64,000 nucleotides of DNA from Girardinichthys multiradiatus. Taxonomy: Eukaryota > Chordata > Actinopteri > Cyprinodontiformes > Goodeidae. How positions within the stretch are numbered: position 1 is the first letter of the stretch; every line of letters begins with the position of its first letter. Below, in pieces: positions 1 through 8,709 of the stretch. The translations under genes and the position numbers were made by a program. The stretch is taken from the NCBI RefSeq assembly GCF_021462225.1, contig NC_061798.1, positions 24,529,320 through 24,593,319 on the forward strand, written 5' to 3'. Under the pieces are notes generated by a model, which saw only the letters and a list, made by a program, of their open reading frames with translations, was not told the origin of the DNA and did not search any database.

Positions 1-1122
1 TGATATACCATTATTCTGGTCCAAAACCTTCACCTGACTAACAAGCACCGTTCTACACAAAGGGAATAACAATGACTACCTAACAATAATAATAAAAGAA
101 AAATATATATATGCATTTAGTGTCTATGAAGATCAAACCAGCAGTTTATGGACAAAATGTGTAATTTGGGTTAAATGGAAAGAAATCCTCCTGTCGTGTT
201 GATGTCTCGATCGCAGCGATGAAACGGTGGGGCCACGCCCCTTTAGCCACGACCAGCTGATCGCCCCAAATCTTGACAAAGGGTCATAAAACTCTTGAGG
301 CGGGAACCCAGTGGAAAATCTCCAGCAATAAAACTGGAACAAAGAGTGGTTGGGCGAGGCCCAGACCGCAGCTGCCTTGAATGAAAAACTTTTAAAAGTC
401 CAACTTCTAACTCCTGGTTGATTTGGGATCAGCCGGACAAAACATTAACCACGCACGATTCAGCAGCGCTTGCGCAGCAAATAAAAATACAGCTCAGCAA
501 AACATAATTCAATCAGTATTGCATGCAACAAGTTAATACCCTAGATTAACTACAGGTGATCCTACATCACCTTAACTGCCTCATCCTGCCCGGACCTCTA
601 AATGCACCTATCCGGTTTAAAATGAAAAGAACAAAATTACTTTGAAGTTGATTTCTGCTCTCCACCGGTTGAGGATGGATCAGGTCTGATGAAAAAGAGG
701 GGGGGGATCACGCGTCCGTGATCAAATTAAGAAAAATAACCAGTAACTTCTCATCCGTCCACGAGGGGAAAAGATGAAGAACCTTTAGTCAACTGCATAC
801 ACAAGGAGGAAACTCTTCTCCTTGGACATAGAACCTCTGTAGGTTTTTAACCTGCGCCGGTTGTGGCGCGGTCTTCGATCGGCAAATAAATCCTCTGATC
901 TTCTCGTATCAGACAGATTTCCAGCTTTCAAGCTCTTCCGGGAATGGCCTTGTGGAGCAAAAGTTCGCCTGCGAGTTCTTGTCTCACCAGAAATGCGCCT
1001 CCCATACGCTGTCCTGCGACAGGCGGAAATGGCCGAGACTATGCATCTCAGCCGGTTTATACTTCCAGTGAAGTCAGAGCTGCGACGTCTGTTGAACTGC
1101 GACCAAATGGATGGCCCCAACA
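1..1122 (-). repeat. LTR-like block, minus orientation, left end outside the window
   Basis: Read on the minus strand, the block starts TGTTGGGGCC at 1122, directly after a short purine tract (AGAGGGGA, 1123-1130), as expected for a polypurine tract next to an LTR. About 50 bases in there is a TATA-like box (plus TTTATACTTCC, near 1056-1066). Stop-rich frames exclude a long gene; the 112-codon minus frame at 785-1123 is basic, low-complexity and unlike anything I know. The inner end of the LTR was not found because the block runs off the window. An old LTR is the best reading; an unrelated repeat is possible. Confidence 0.35.
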
Positions 1123-1670
1123 TCCCCTCTAGGTTCGAAGGGTGTGATTAAACGCAGTCTTTGAAGCTACTGGGTCCATCCATCATAGGAGCTGAGACTC
1201 AATGATCCATGATCCGTAAAGAAGCAAAATAAAGAAAGAAAAAAACAAAAATACTGTCCCTGTGTTCCTCTTGGCAGGAACGGGAGTTCACAGTTTATTT
1301 GGTTTTTCAAAGGCCTATGACTGGGCAGGACAAGGTTAGCCTGGGCAGGACTGAACTCGGACTAACTCATACCTGTCTATGTCATTCAATGAGAAAAATA
1401 CAAAACAATACATTCACATCATCATCACATTCTTTTGGTCATCAGCTCTGGTAACCCTGAGACAAAGTGAAACAACAATAAAAAGAAAAAAACAAAAAAA
1501 CAAGATAACCACATAATGGGGTCATAGCTTAGTCGTCCAATTGCAGTCAGGCACGGGAATCAGCCTGTGGCATTGGGCAAAGGTAGTGCTATGAACCATG
1601 GGTCAATAAATGTGAAGGAGTCAATCCTGGTTTGTAACCAACTATGCAGTGTGTTATCTTAAAACCAATG
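1123..1670. other. Noncoding flank between LTR-like block and Tc1 element
   Basis: AT-rich with short A-runs (1215-1250, 1480-1500). If the neighbouring block is a minus-strand LTR, this would be the 3' end of its internal region, but no env- or pol-like reading is visible in any frame. Confidence 0.4.
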
Positions 1671-1672
1671 TA

Positions 1673-1876
1673 CAGGTCCTTCTCAAAATATTAGCATATT
1701 GTGATAAAGTTAATTTTTTTCCATAATGTCATGAAGAAAATTTAACATTCATATATTTTAGATTCATTGCACACTAACTGAAATATTTCAGGTCTTTTAT
1801 TGTCTTAATACGGATGATTTTGGAATACAGCTCATGAAAACCCAAAATTCCTATCTCACAAAATTAGCATATTTCA
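1673..1876 (+). repeat. Left terminal inverted repeat of Tc1 element
   Basis: Matches the inverted 3082-3282 segment along its length apart from scattered substitutions. It carries the outer CAGGTCCTTCTC end and an inner copy of the AAATTAGCATAT motif, the likely second transposase-binding site. Confidence 0.9.
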
Positions 1877-1949
1877 TCCGACCAATTAAAGAAAAGTGTT
1901 TTTAATACAAAAAACGTCAACCTTCAAATAATCATGTACAGTTATGCAC

Positions 1950-2954
1950 TCAATACTTGGTCGGGAATCCTTTTGCAGAAATGACTGCTTCAATGCGGCG
2001 TGGCATGGAGGCAATCAGCCTGTGGCACTGCTGAGGTCTTATGGAGGCCCAGGATGCTTCGATAGCGGCCTTTAGCTCATCCAGAGTGTAGGGTCTTGAG
2101 TCTCTCAACGTTCTCTTCACAATATCCCACAGATTCTCTATGGGGTTCAGGTCAGGAGAGTTGGCAGGCCAATTGAGGACAGTGATACCATGGTCAGTAA
2201 ACCATTTACCAGTGGTTTTGGCACTGTGAGCAGGTGCCAGGTCGTGCTGAAAAATGAAATCTTCATCTCCATAAAGCTTTTCAGCAGATGGAAGCATGAA
2301 GTGCTCCAAAATCTCCTGATAGCTAGCTGCATTGACCCTGCCCTTGATAAAACACAGTGGACCAACACCAGCAGCTGACACGACACCCCAGACCATCACT
2401 GACTGTGGGTACTTGACACTGGACTTCTGGCATTTTGGCATTTCCTTCTCCCCAGTCTTCCTCCAGACTCTGGCACCTTGATTTCCGAATGACATGCAGA
2501 ATTTGCTTTCATCCGAAAAAAGTACTTTGGACCACTGAGCAACAGTCCAGTGCTGCTTCTCTGTAGCCCAGGTCAGGCACTTCTGCCGCTGTTTCTGGTT
2601 CAAAAGTGGCTTGACCTGGGGAATGCAACACCTGTAGCCCATTTCCTGCACACGCCTGTGCACTGTGGCTCTGGATGTTTCTACTCCAAACTCAGTCCAC
2701 TGCTTCCGCAGGTCCCCCAAGGTCTGGAATCGGCCCTTCTCCACAATCTCCCTCAGTGTCCGGTCACCTCTTCTCGTTGTGCAGCGTTTTCTGCCACACT
2801 TTTTCCTTCCCACAGACTTCCCACTGAGGTGCCTTGATACAGCACTCTGGGAACAGCCTATTCGTTCAGAAATTTCTTTCTGTGTCTTACCCTCTTGCTT
2901 GAGGGTGTCAATAGTGGCCTTCTGGACAGCAGTCAGGTCGGCAGTCTTACCCAT
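1950..2954 (-). CDS. Tc1-like transposase, 334 aa, apparently intact
   Basis: Cut-and-paste transposase that excises its element and inserts it at TA dinucleotides. The N-terminus (about residues 1-110) holds the paired-like helix-turn-helix region, including QKEISERIGCSQSAVSRHLS (25-44), and a basic GRKKCGRKR stretch (49-57) resembling the usual GRPR-type hook and nuclear signal. The catalytic triad is present: D148 in FSDES, D238 in FQHD and E273 in NPIENLW. The spacing between D238 and E273 is exactly 34 residues (DD34E). The length is within the normal 330-350 residues. The ATG at 2954 gives MGKTADLT, a standard Tc1 start, and the frame ends at 1950 just inside the left TIR. No stop or frameshift is seen, unlike the other Tc1 copies in the window. 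Confidence 0.95.
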   Translation of the reverse strand: MGKTADLTAVQKATIDTLKQEGKTQKEISERIGCSQSAVSRHLSGKSVGRKKCGRKRCTTRRGDRTLREIVEKGRFQTLGDLRKQWTEFGVETSRATVHRRVQEMGYRCCIPQVKPLLNQKQRQKCLTWATEKQHWTVAQWSKVLFSDESKFCMSFGNQGARVWRKTGEKEMPKCQKSSVKYPQSVMVWGVVSAAGVGPLCFIKGRVNAASYQEILEHFMLPSAEKLYGDEDFIFQHDLAPAHSAKTTGKWFTDHGITVLNWPANSPDLNPIENLWDIVKRTLRDSRPYTLDELKAAIEASWASIRPQQCHRLIASMPRRIEAVISAKGFPTKY

Positions 2955-3081
2955 GATTGGGGTTTTGAGTGATGAACCAGGCTGGGAGTTTTAAAGGCCT
3001 CAGGAATCTTTTGCAGGTGTTTAGAGTTAACTCGTTGATTCAGATGATTAGGTTCATAGCTCGTTTAGAGACCCTCTTAAT

Positions 3082-3282
3082 GATATGCCAATTTTGTGAG
3101 ATAGGAATTTTGGGTTTTCATGAGTTGTATGCCAAAATCATCCGTATTAAGACCATAAAAGACTTGAAATATTTCAGTTAGTGTGCAATGAATCTAAAAT
3201 ATATGAATGTTAAATTTTCATCATGACATTATGGAAAGTAATGAACTTTTTCACAATTAGCTAATATTTTGAGAAGGACCTG
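3082..3282 (-). repeat. Right terminal inverted repeat of Tc1 element
   Basis: Inverted partner of 1673-1876. It lies upstream of the transposase start on the minus strand, so it probably also holds the element's weak promoter; no clear TATA box stands out. Confidence 0.9.
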
Positions 3283-3284
3283 TA

Positions 3285-3794
3285 TAACATGAGTTTAGGT
3301 TTAAACAAATTAGTTCTTTCACATGATGATGGGATTTCACATAACTCCTGCTTCTGACACATTTTAGATCGGAAAAAGGAGAGGAAAAAATAAATAATAA
3401 TAATAATGGAACTGCACTACTTAGGCTATCAGCCAGGTGTGTTTGTGGAGGTTGCAAGGTGGTCGCTGTGGTGGACTTTAGGATTTTCTCTACTAAATCC
3501 AGCAGAAGTAGGTATCCATGCCTCGGTGAGACCGCCTACAGATGAATCAACTTCTCTTAATAAGACTTTGCATGAAATCTCTGGCAGTACGTGTGTCCAT
3601 TAAATCATTCTTAATCACTACTGTGAGGGTCTGCAGTGCATGCAGAGGTTAATAGAAAAATAGCGTGCAACTTGCAGTTTAACACTGTGTCCTGGAAGGT
3701 AGTTATATTTTTAACAGTTCCTGTTGAAGAAAGTTATTAGTGGTTAGTGCATGTTAACGTGAGTTTATGAAACATGCACCTATTTAAATTGGTC
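3285..3794. other. Noncoding spacer between Tc1 element and retroviral ORF
   Basis: No supported gene. Contains an ATAATAATAATAATGG microsatellite (about 3390-3408). The part nearest 3795 would be the 3' flank of the pol-derived frame. Confidence 0.4.
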
Positions 3795-5327
3795 CTACGC
3801 ACTGGTCTCTCCTTTCCCGGACATGGAGACAAGCTCTGTTCTTGGGGAGGAGACTTTGATGTAGAACTTCATCTGGTTCAGCAAAAGAGCAGCAGCTGGC
3901 ATGACAGTGTCATTTGGTGCTGACTTAATGAAGCTGCATGTCACAGTTAGGAGGAATTTGTTACCTCCTGCTAATTTTGGAGCTGGTTCGACCCAGTTGG
4001 TCTGAAGGTGGAACCAAAGTAATGTAACCCCCCTTCGCTGAAGCGGAGGTTGACCGATTGGCTGGGATGGCTGAAACTGGCAGCCAGTTAAGCATCCTTG
4101 GATGTAGACTTGAGTGTCGTGAGACATTGGAGCCCAGTGCGCTATCTGTTGGAGGGTGTGGAGTGTGGCTTTGCAGCTCCTATGGCCCCCTACAGGAGAG
4201 TAATGGGCATAGGCTAATGTGACCCCCCTTTGGTCTGTTGGAACAATACTGAAAGCATGGGAGAGCTGCTTGATGCCAATCTGCACACTGGAAGTGCACA
4301 CTATGGCTGTCTTAAGGAGAGGGCGGAGCCCGTCTGCTAAGAGGAGTGTGTGGCTGTGTTGTGCCACAGTTAAAAGGGGATCTTCTTGGCACATGCGGTC
4401 ATACAGCTCTCTACCAGTTGATAATTTCTCTAGCCAGAAAGCTAGAAGCACTTCTGGTATGAACATGGTTTCCAGGTGTACATCTTCCAACACTTTGGGG
4501 TTGTGAGGTTTCACACCTGGGTTCTTTAAAGAGCAAAGAAATGATGCATGACTGCAGGGAGGAGTTTTCTGGGTGGCTGGGTGCAGCTGTGTCACAGAGG
4601 TGCCCATGTCTGGCACCAACAAGGGCCTGAGAGGTTCCTTGGGCTCCTCTAAGCTGGCAACCTGGTTTCTCACCAAGGATGGTTTGCTGCTTGCACCCAG
4701 TGGTGTTTGCACCTCCGCCTGGACCCAGAGTTGGTCCTGGTGGCAGTCAATAAGTGGGGCCAGCCTGTCCAGCAAGTCCTGGCCACCAAGACAAAGCTCT
4801 GTGTTTAATGTGCACATATAGATGGGGTGCACCAGAGTCATGTCTTTGAGTGTGATGTCCATCTCCACCCAGCTGGTGATGCTTACATCACAAGCTTCAC
4901 CCTGAAATGGTTTACTGAGGGAGAGCATGGCTCTACTTACCTCCTCAAACGAGACCGAGAACATCAGGCTGATCTCTGATCCTGTTTTAAAATGGAACCT
5001 CAGTTTGACATGTCCTCCTATACTGGTGAGATAGTATAGGTAACCTGTATGTTCATTGTGGTTCAGTTTACCTAAGAACCTTGGAGAAATGGTTTGTGGT
5101 GTTTCTCCTGGAGAGGTCCCAAGGGGTTCTTGGAGATTCCCAGGTTTGTCTCTCCATCTGATCAGGTAGCCTCTGATAGCTGTGGAGACTGGGTCCACGC
5201 CTAGTCGTGCTGGCGGGGGTTTTGGATCCGGTTTCACCGGATGGTCAGCTGCCTCTAATGATGGTGGAGATTGGGCGCATGCCTGGCGCACTGCTTCTGT
5301 CAGAATCTTGCGGAAGGCCACCTCCAT
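3795..5327 (-). CDS. Open 510-codon frame from rearranged retroviral pol (protease plus integrase zinc domain), catalytic residues lost
   Basis: An uninterrupted minus-strand frame with two recognisable pieces. Around residues 100-205 is a retropepsin-like domain: the active-site position reads KTGSE (114-118) where a D-T/S-G triplet is expected, and a later GGQDLL (181-186) matches the conserved G-x-D-LL segment. Around 365-430 is an integrase N-terminal zinc domain with H375, H382, C412 and C416; the last spacing is CX3C instead of CX2C. The catalytic core starts at about 430 but its first acidic residue is replaced (QTNW, N444), and the core is cut off by unrelated sequence after about 485. 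Reverse transcriptase and RNase H, which should lie between protease and integrase, are absent. It could be a decaying pol remnant that happens to stay open, or an exapted protein; the sequence alone cannot decide. No promoter or splice structure is evident. Confidence 0.6.
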   Translation of the reverse strand: MEVAFRKILTEAVRQACAQSPPSLEAADHPVKPDPKPPPARLGVDPVSTAIRGYLIRWRDKPGNLQEPLGTSPGETPQTISPRFLGKLNHNEHTGYLYYLTSIGGHVKLRFHFKTGSEISLMFSVSFEEVSRAMLSLSKPFQGEACDVSITSWVEMDITLKDMTLVHPIYMCTLNTELCLGGQDLLDRLAPLIDCHQDQLWVQAEVQTPLGASSKPSLVRNQVASLEEPKEPLRPLLVPDMGTSVTQLHPATQKTPPCSHASFLCSLKNPGVKPHNPKVLEDVHLETMFIPEVLLAFWLEKLSTGRELYDRMCQEDPLLTVAQHSHTLLLADGLRPLLKTAIVCTSSVQIGIKQLSHAFSIVPTDQRGVTLAYAHYSPVGGHRSCKATLHTLQQIAHWAPMSHDTQVYIQGCLTGCQFQPSQPIGQPPLQRRGVTLLWFHLQTNWVEPAPKLAGGNKFLLTVTCSFIKSAPNDTVMPAAALLLNQMKFYIKVSSPRTELVSMSGKGETSA

Positions 5328-5329
5328 CT

Positions 5330-5487
5330 CTCTCCTCGGGTTCCATCAGGTTGCTGAGCCTGTGTTGTCTCAGAGCTGTCATGGTGAAACTTTGAGAGTT
5401 CACATATGCCACCACACTGTGAGTTGTTAAAACATTCAGAGGGTGTCCCATCACTAAGCGAGCTGTTTTTTGAATTAATTTTGCCAA
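5330..5487 (-). pseudogene. RNase H-like pol fragment upstream of the 510-codon ORF
   Basis: On the minus strand this reads as a short stretch resembling the RNase H/connection region of retroviral pol: a hydrophobic strand, then HPLNVLTTHSVVAYVNSQSF and MTALRQHRL. It is in a different frame from the 510-codon ORF that follows, and it sits before the protease-like domain, which is the wrong order for an intact pol. It is probably a piece of the same retroviral lineage brought here by rearrangement. Assignment rests on a short similarity from memory. Confidence 0.4.
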
Positions 5488-5536
5488 CCCTGCTGCATGT
5501 TGTGTGTATTGTGGGTGTCATTTTCCATGTTATCAA

Positions 5537-5713
5537 TCATTACTGAAATGTACATCAGCATAAATTGTTGAGGTAAAATAATGCTATCACTGATATTCTT
5601 GTGGCCTCAACCTCTCCCAGTCCAGTCCGGATGTCGTGAGAAAGAGCAGATGAAGAGCAGGAAATTGAGATTAACACAAGTTTAATTTGGAAGATAATAA
5701 GTCCAATGATTTC
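5537..5713. other. Spacer before truncated SINE
   Basis: No coding or structural signal seen; AT-rich with no recognisable repeat boundary. Confidence 0.3.
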
Positions 5714-5725
5714 TAATGCAAAATG

Positions 5726-5856
5726 TCAGTCAGTCAGTCATTTTCTACCGCTTATTCCATAGTGGGTCACGGGGGAGCTGGTGCCTATCTCCAGCAGTCT
5801 TTGGGCGAGAGGCGGGGTACACCTTGGACAGGTCGCCAGTCCATCGCAGGGCAACA
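5726..5856 (-). mobile_element. 5'-truncated SINE copy with perfect 12-bp target duplication
   Basis: The 131-bp insertion begins TCAGTCAGTCAGTCATTTTC (the 3' tail of the family) and stops within the SINE body. It is flanked on both sides by TAATGCAAAATG (5714-5725 and 5857-5868), a perfect target-site duplication. Two longer copies of the same family lie at 49011-49364 and 59642-59976. The missing tRNA-like head is consistent with LINE-driven, 3'-end-first reverse transcription that stopped early. Confidence 0.85.
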
Positions 5857-5932
5857 TAATGCAAAATGATTATACAAAATACCATATTGAAGGAAAATTA
5901 CATATAAAAGAGATAATTTACAAAAGGAGAGA

Positions 5933-6479
5933 TGATAGGTATTATTTAGTCAACTCAGAGGTAAGGAAACGACACAGTCAGTTATACTTGCGGCAAGGGT
6001 AGGTCACACTCTGCAATGCAAAACTACAAAGTATTAACACTCCTCCCTCTTTATTTATACATGCTTGGTCACAGTTATATAAGGGCCCTTACAGAGAGAG
6101 ATGGATTTTCAGCAAAGCATGGCTGTCTTTACCCAGACGTCTCTGTCATTACAAGTTTTCAGTACATCTTTATACTGTGGACTACAAGGTTTACTGACTG
6201 TGCCTTCCTTTTTTCCATCAGGTGTTGTGAATTAGCCAAGCTTCCTTGTGGCATCTATACCACGGCCAAAAGTTGACATTTATTGCTTTATTGTCCCTAC
6301 AGCCAGCTTTTACGGCTTGCAGCTGCCAAGAACCTAACCCCTGTTTCACCCTTGTGCCACCCTGACCCCTGCTGTGATCTCTCCCCAAGGCTCACTCATG
6401 TTAAATCTCAGTTTAATGTTCTCACATGCAAACTGAACTAATAACATGAAATTACATGATTTTAATTCTCAACAATTCA
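5933..6479 (-). repeat. 3' LTR of the composite ERV remnant
   Basis: Read on the minus strand, the block follows a polypurine tract (plus 6481-6496, a C/T run) and starts TGAATTGTT. Its other end (plus TGATAGGTATTATTTAGTCAA, 5933 on) matches the end of the LTR at 15017 (TGTTAGGTATTAATTAGTCAA). Matching also covers the following 100 bases, including a TATAAATAAAG-type signal on the minus strand. The U3 halves of the two LTRs are not alike. I infer two related but diverged ERVs sharing R/U5. Confidence 0.5.
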
Positions 6480-6480
6480 T

Positions 6481-6498
6481 CTCTCCCCCTTTTTTCTA
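6481..6498 (-). promoter_or_regulatory. Polypurine tract of ERV remnant
   Basis: The minus strand reads GAAAAAAGGGGGAGAGA just before the LTR start at 6479. This is the usual primer for plus-strand DNA synthesis in retroviruses. It directly follows the last reverse-transcriptase codons, showing that the downstream half of pol and all of env have been deleted. Confidence 0.6.
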
Positions 6499-6978
6499 AA
6501 ACAAAATTCCATTTACTGCCAGTTTTGTTACAGAAACATCCAAATAAAATGGTGTGGTGTAGTCTGGGAGCGTAAGTTCTGCCGCGTTGGAGAGAAGCTG
6601 CTTTAACACAATAAAGGCTTCCTCCGCTTGCTGTGTCCAATTAAGGACATTATTAAGATTTCGCATGCCCTCTTCTCTGACTAGGTCTCTGAGGGGCTGT
6701 GTGAAATCGGTGTTACCTGGGATGTAGTTCCTGCTGTAGCCTGTAAGGCCCAAAAATGACAGCATGTCTTTCAACCTAAGAAGTTTAGGGTGTGTTAAAA
6801 TACGTTGCTTATGGGAACCTGACATGCTCGTGTTTCCTGCGGTAATAACTCCGCTCAGGAAGGAAACTTGCTTCTTTGCTATTTGTAGTTTATTTTTAGT
6901 GACCTTGAATCCATGTTTATGCAGATGTCTCTGATGCCTTCCTGAGCTTATTTTTTGGACGGATACTGTGGAATCCAA
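6496..6978 (-). pseudogene. ERV pol remnant: reverse transcriptase thumb/connection region
   Basis: The minus-strand frame of 160 codons resembles the C-terminal part of gamma-type retroviral reverse transcriptase. A KxxxxKKQVSFLSGVI segment corresponds to the strand after the palm, followed by a LxxMLSFLGLTGYSRNYIPG stretch, then an LNWT...AFxxLKxxL helix and LTLPDYTTPFYLDVS entering the connection domain. Fingers, palm and the YxDD catalytic loop are missing upstream, and the frame ends directly at the polypurine tract. It cannot encode an active polymerase. Confidence 0.75.
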
Positions 6979-7030
6979 ATAAGCGAGGGAGATGCAACCT
7001 GAAAAGAAACTGGGACACAGGGGGTTAATC

Positions 7031-7675
7031 CTACATCTGTGGGCCCTTCAGCCCATAACTGATAAGATAGGCTCTGCAAAAGAGCTGCAGCTTTGGGATG
7101 ATCTGTTTTTTCTCTTCCAGGATGATGTATGTGCATCTCATGCTGCAACAGAACTTCATCAGTAGCTGTACATTTATACAGTATGTGTCTGTGCTTTTAT
7201 AATACCTTAAGTTGGTGACTGAGGTGTCGTGCCAGTCCCCAGCTGCCAGAGAGCGCTTTACCACTCTTCCCAATTCCTTAGCTTGATGCTCAGGATGCAA
7301 AGAAAGCGAAACATGAGGAACAGCTTCATCTGACAGTAAATACCATTTTGCTTGGTCAGGTGTTAAATCAACTGTTGCAGCCACACCCTCAGGAGCCATA
7401 TAAATATTTTTGGATGAAATAAACCATGTCCTACCTTCTACTGTTTCATTAAACAAATCCTGATACCATTCAGTGTGACAACGGTCATAGAACAGAGTGA
7501 CATGGGGCGGGTCAGGCGGAAAGGTGTAGGGGCACAGAGAAGATGCTGCACCGGCCCCACCTGTTACCCCCAGGTGGGGCCGGTGCGTGCCCAATGTCCA
7601 GACTGACCGCAGTTGTAGCACACATCTCCCAGTGCCATGCTGGCTCCACCCCTTCCTCTGGGTGCTGCACACCAT
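7031..7675 (-). pseudogene. ERV remnant: nucleocapsid knuckle and segment between protease and reverse transcriptase
   Basis: The first 40 codons run through the nucleocapsid region. In the adjacent frame (about 7595-7640) a zinc knuckle CYNCGQSGHW is visible, but the final cysteine of CX2CX4HX4C is replaced by glycine. From about 7510 down the frame carries DPPHVTLFYDRCHTEWYQDL and VPHVSLSLHPEHQAKELG, a segment I associate with fish ERV pol between protease and polymerase. Protease itself is not seen, so at least one deletion lies between the knuckle and this segment. The last part (below about 7160) shifts to unrelated-looking sequence before the RT remnant. Confidence 0.55.
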
Positions 7676-7739
7676 CTACTACGACCAGCTGACCACCAAC
7701 ATGCCATCCGCCTCCCCGACCCGGGGCCACTGTACCTGT

Positions 7740-8400
7740 AATTATAAAATAAATAGGGTGGACTGATCAGTCACAGGTGGTAACATAAACATAGGGGTGT
7801 GTGCTGCAGGAGATGCAGATGCAGCCGGAAGAACAGCTTGAGCTGCAGTTAACATTACATTTTCAGTTATATCACTTTTTCTCTTATTTAATTTCTCTTT
7901 GGCCTCTTGCAGCTGTAATTTAAGGAGCTGATTCTGTAGGTGCTCTTTCTCCTCTTTTCTTTTTCTCTGCCTCCTGAGCTGTATGTAAATGGTGAATTAA
8001 ATTTTTTTCCCACTTTGTGAAGTCTGCTCCTTGCAAATCAGGATTATTTTTAATCTTTTGACACATGTCAACAGGAACTCCTTTTAATATGGCTTTTTAA
8101 ACAGCTGTCCCATTCCTGTCCCGTCACCCTTAGGATTAACTCCTGTGTGTCTCATCCACGTGTCCACTGCAGCACTAACTTTAGGATGCTGATTAGGGTC
8201 CCAATCAAATTGAGGGACTGCAACGGGGGCGGATACTGATTTCTTATGGCCTTCCCTAGGGCTGTCATTACACGTGTCAGGGGTGTGTCATCAGGGTCCT
8301 TACTGCAATCAGCATTCTGTTCTATCTCCCTAGCCACCAAGGGACGCACAGATCGTCCCAAAATTGCTCTAAAGTCACCCAAGGCCAGTGTCATGCCTTT
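7740..8400 (-). pseudogene. ERV gag remnant fused downstream of Gypsy protease
   Basis: Minus-strand translations show pieces of a gag polyprotein: LTRVMTALGKAIRNQYPPP (within 8152-8400) and, after frameshifts and stops, a charged coiled-coil-like stretch rich in K, E and Q (about 7860-7990) ending before the nucleocapsid knuckle. The upstream part is in the same open frame as the Gypsy protease (8152-8709), so two unrelated retroelements are joined here. Where exactly gag starts cannot be seen. No 5' LTR of this ERV is present. Confidence 0.45.
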
Positions 8401-8709
8401 AATCTCCTCCGTCCTGAGATGTGAATTGTTCATACTGTGACCATCCAAAGCTAGCACGTTTCTTCTGTCAGCTGACGGAATACGTTTTATGCCGTTCTTA
8501 TTTACAAATGTTTCGTCCATGAATTCAGTATCTGCTCCTGAATCAATAAACACGGACCCCTGGAGAGACAAAGAAGAGGTTTGAAAATGGGCAGGAAACA
8601 AGAAGGAGGAGGCAGATAGTTGACTTCGGCTCAGTAGAGACCTCCCTTCCTCTGCTGAGCCTGTCCTTTTAGTGGACACCTGAGTGCTAAATGTCCCTTC
8701 TCTCCACAA
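8400..8709 (-). pseudogene. Ty3/Gypsy protease remnant, open into ERV gag
   Basis: The frame 8152-8709 contains a retropepsin active site, FIDSGADTEFMD, with the normal D-S-G-A. NVLALDGHSM and a TEEIKGMTLALGD segment follow, as in Gypsy proteases. After that, at about 8380-8400, the sequence changes to the ERV gag remnant with no stop codon. The frame overlaps the end of gag (8631) in a different phase, as expected for a Gypsy gag/pol frameshift arrangement. Reverse transcriptase and integrase of the Gypsy element are absent. Confidence 0.7.

Larger units (their letters stand above)
1673..3282 (-). mobile_element. Full-length Tc1-like DNA transposon
   Basis: A 1610-bp element bounded by CAGGTCCTTCTCAAAATATT at 1673 and its reverse complement ending at 3282, each outside edge carrying the TA target duplication (1671-1672 and 3283-3284). 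The terminal inverted repeats are about 200 bp (roughly 1673-1876 and 3082-3282), differ at only a few percent of positions, and repeat a sub-motif (caaaatTAGCATAT-like) at their inner ends, typical of the IR/DR type of Tc1 elements. One uninterrupted minus-strand transposase gene lies between them. I recall closely similar ends from Tc1 elements of many teleosts; that family match is from memory and untested. Confidence 0.95.

Noticed and set aside
2147..2994. Other frames across the Tc1 element
   Set aside because: Shadows of the 334-codon transposase.
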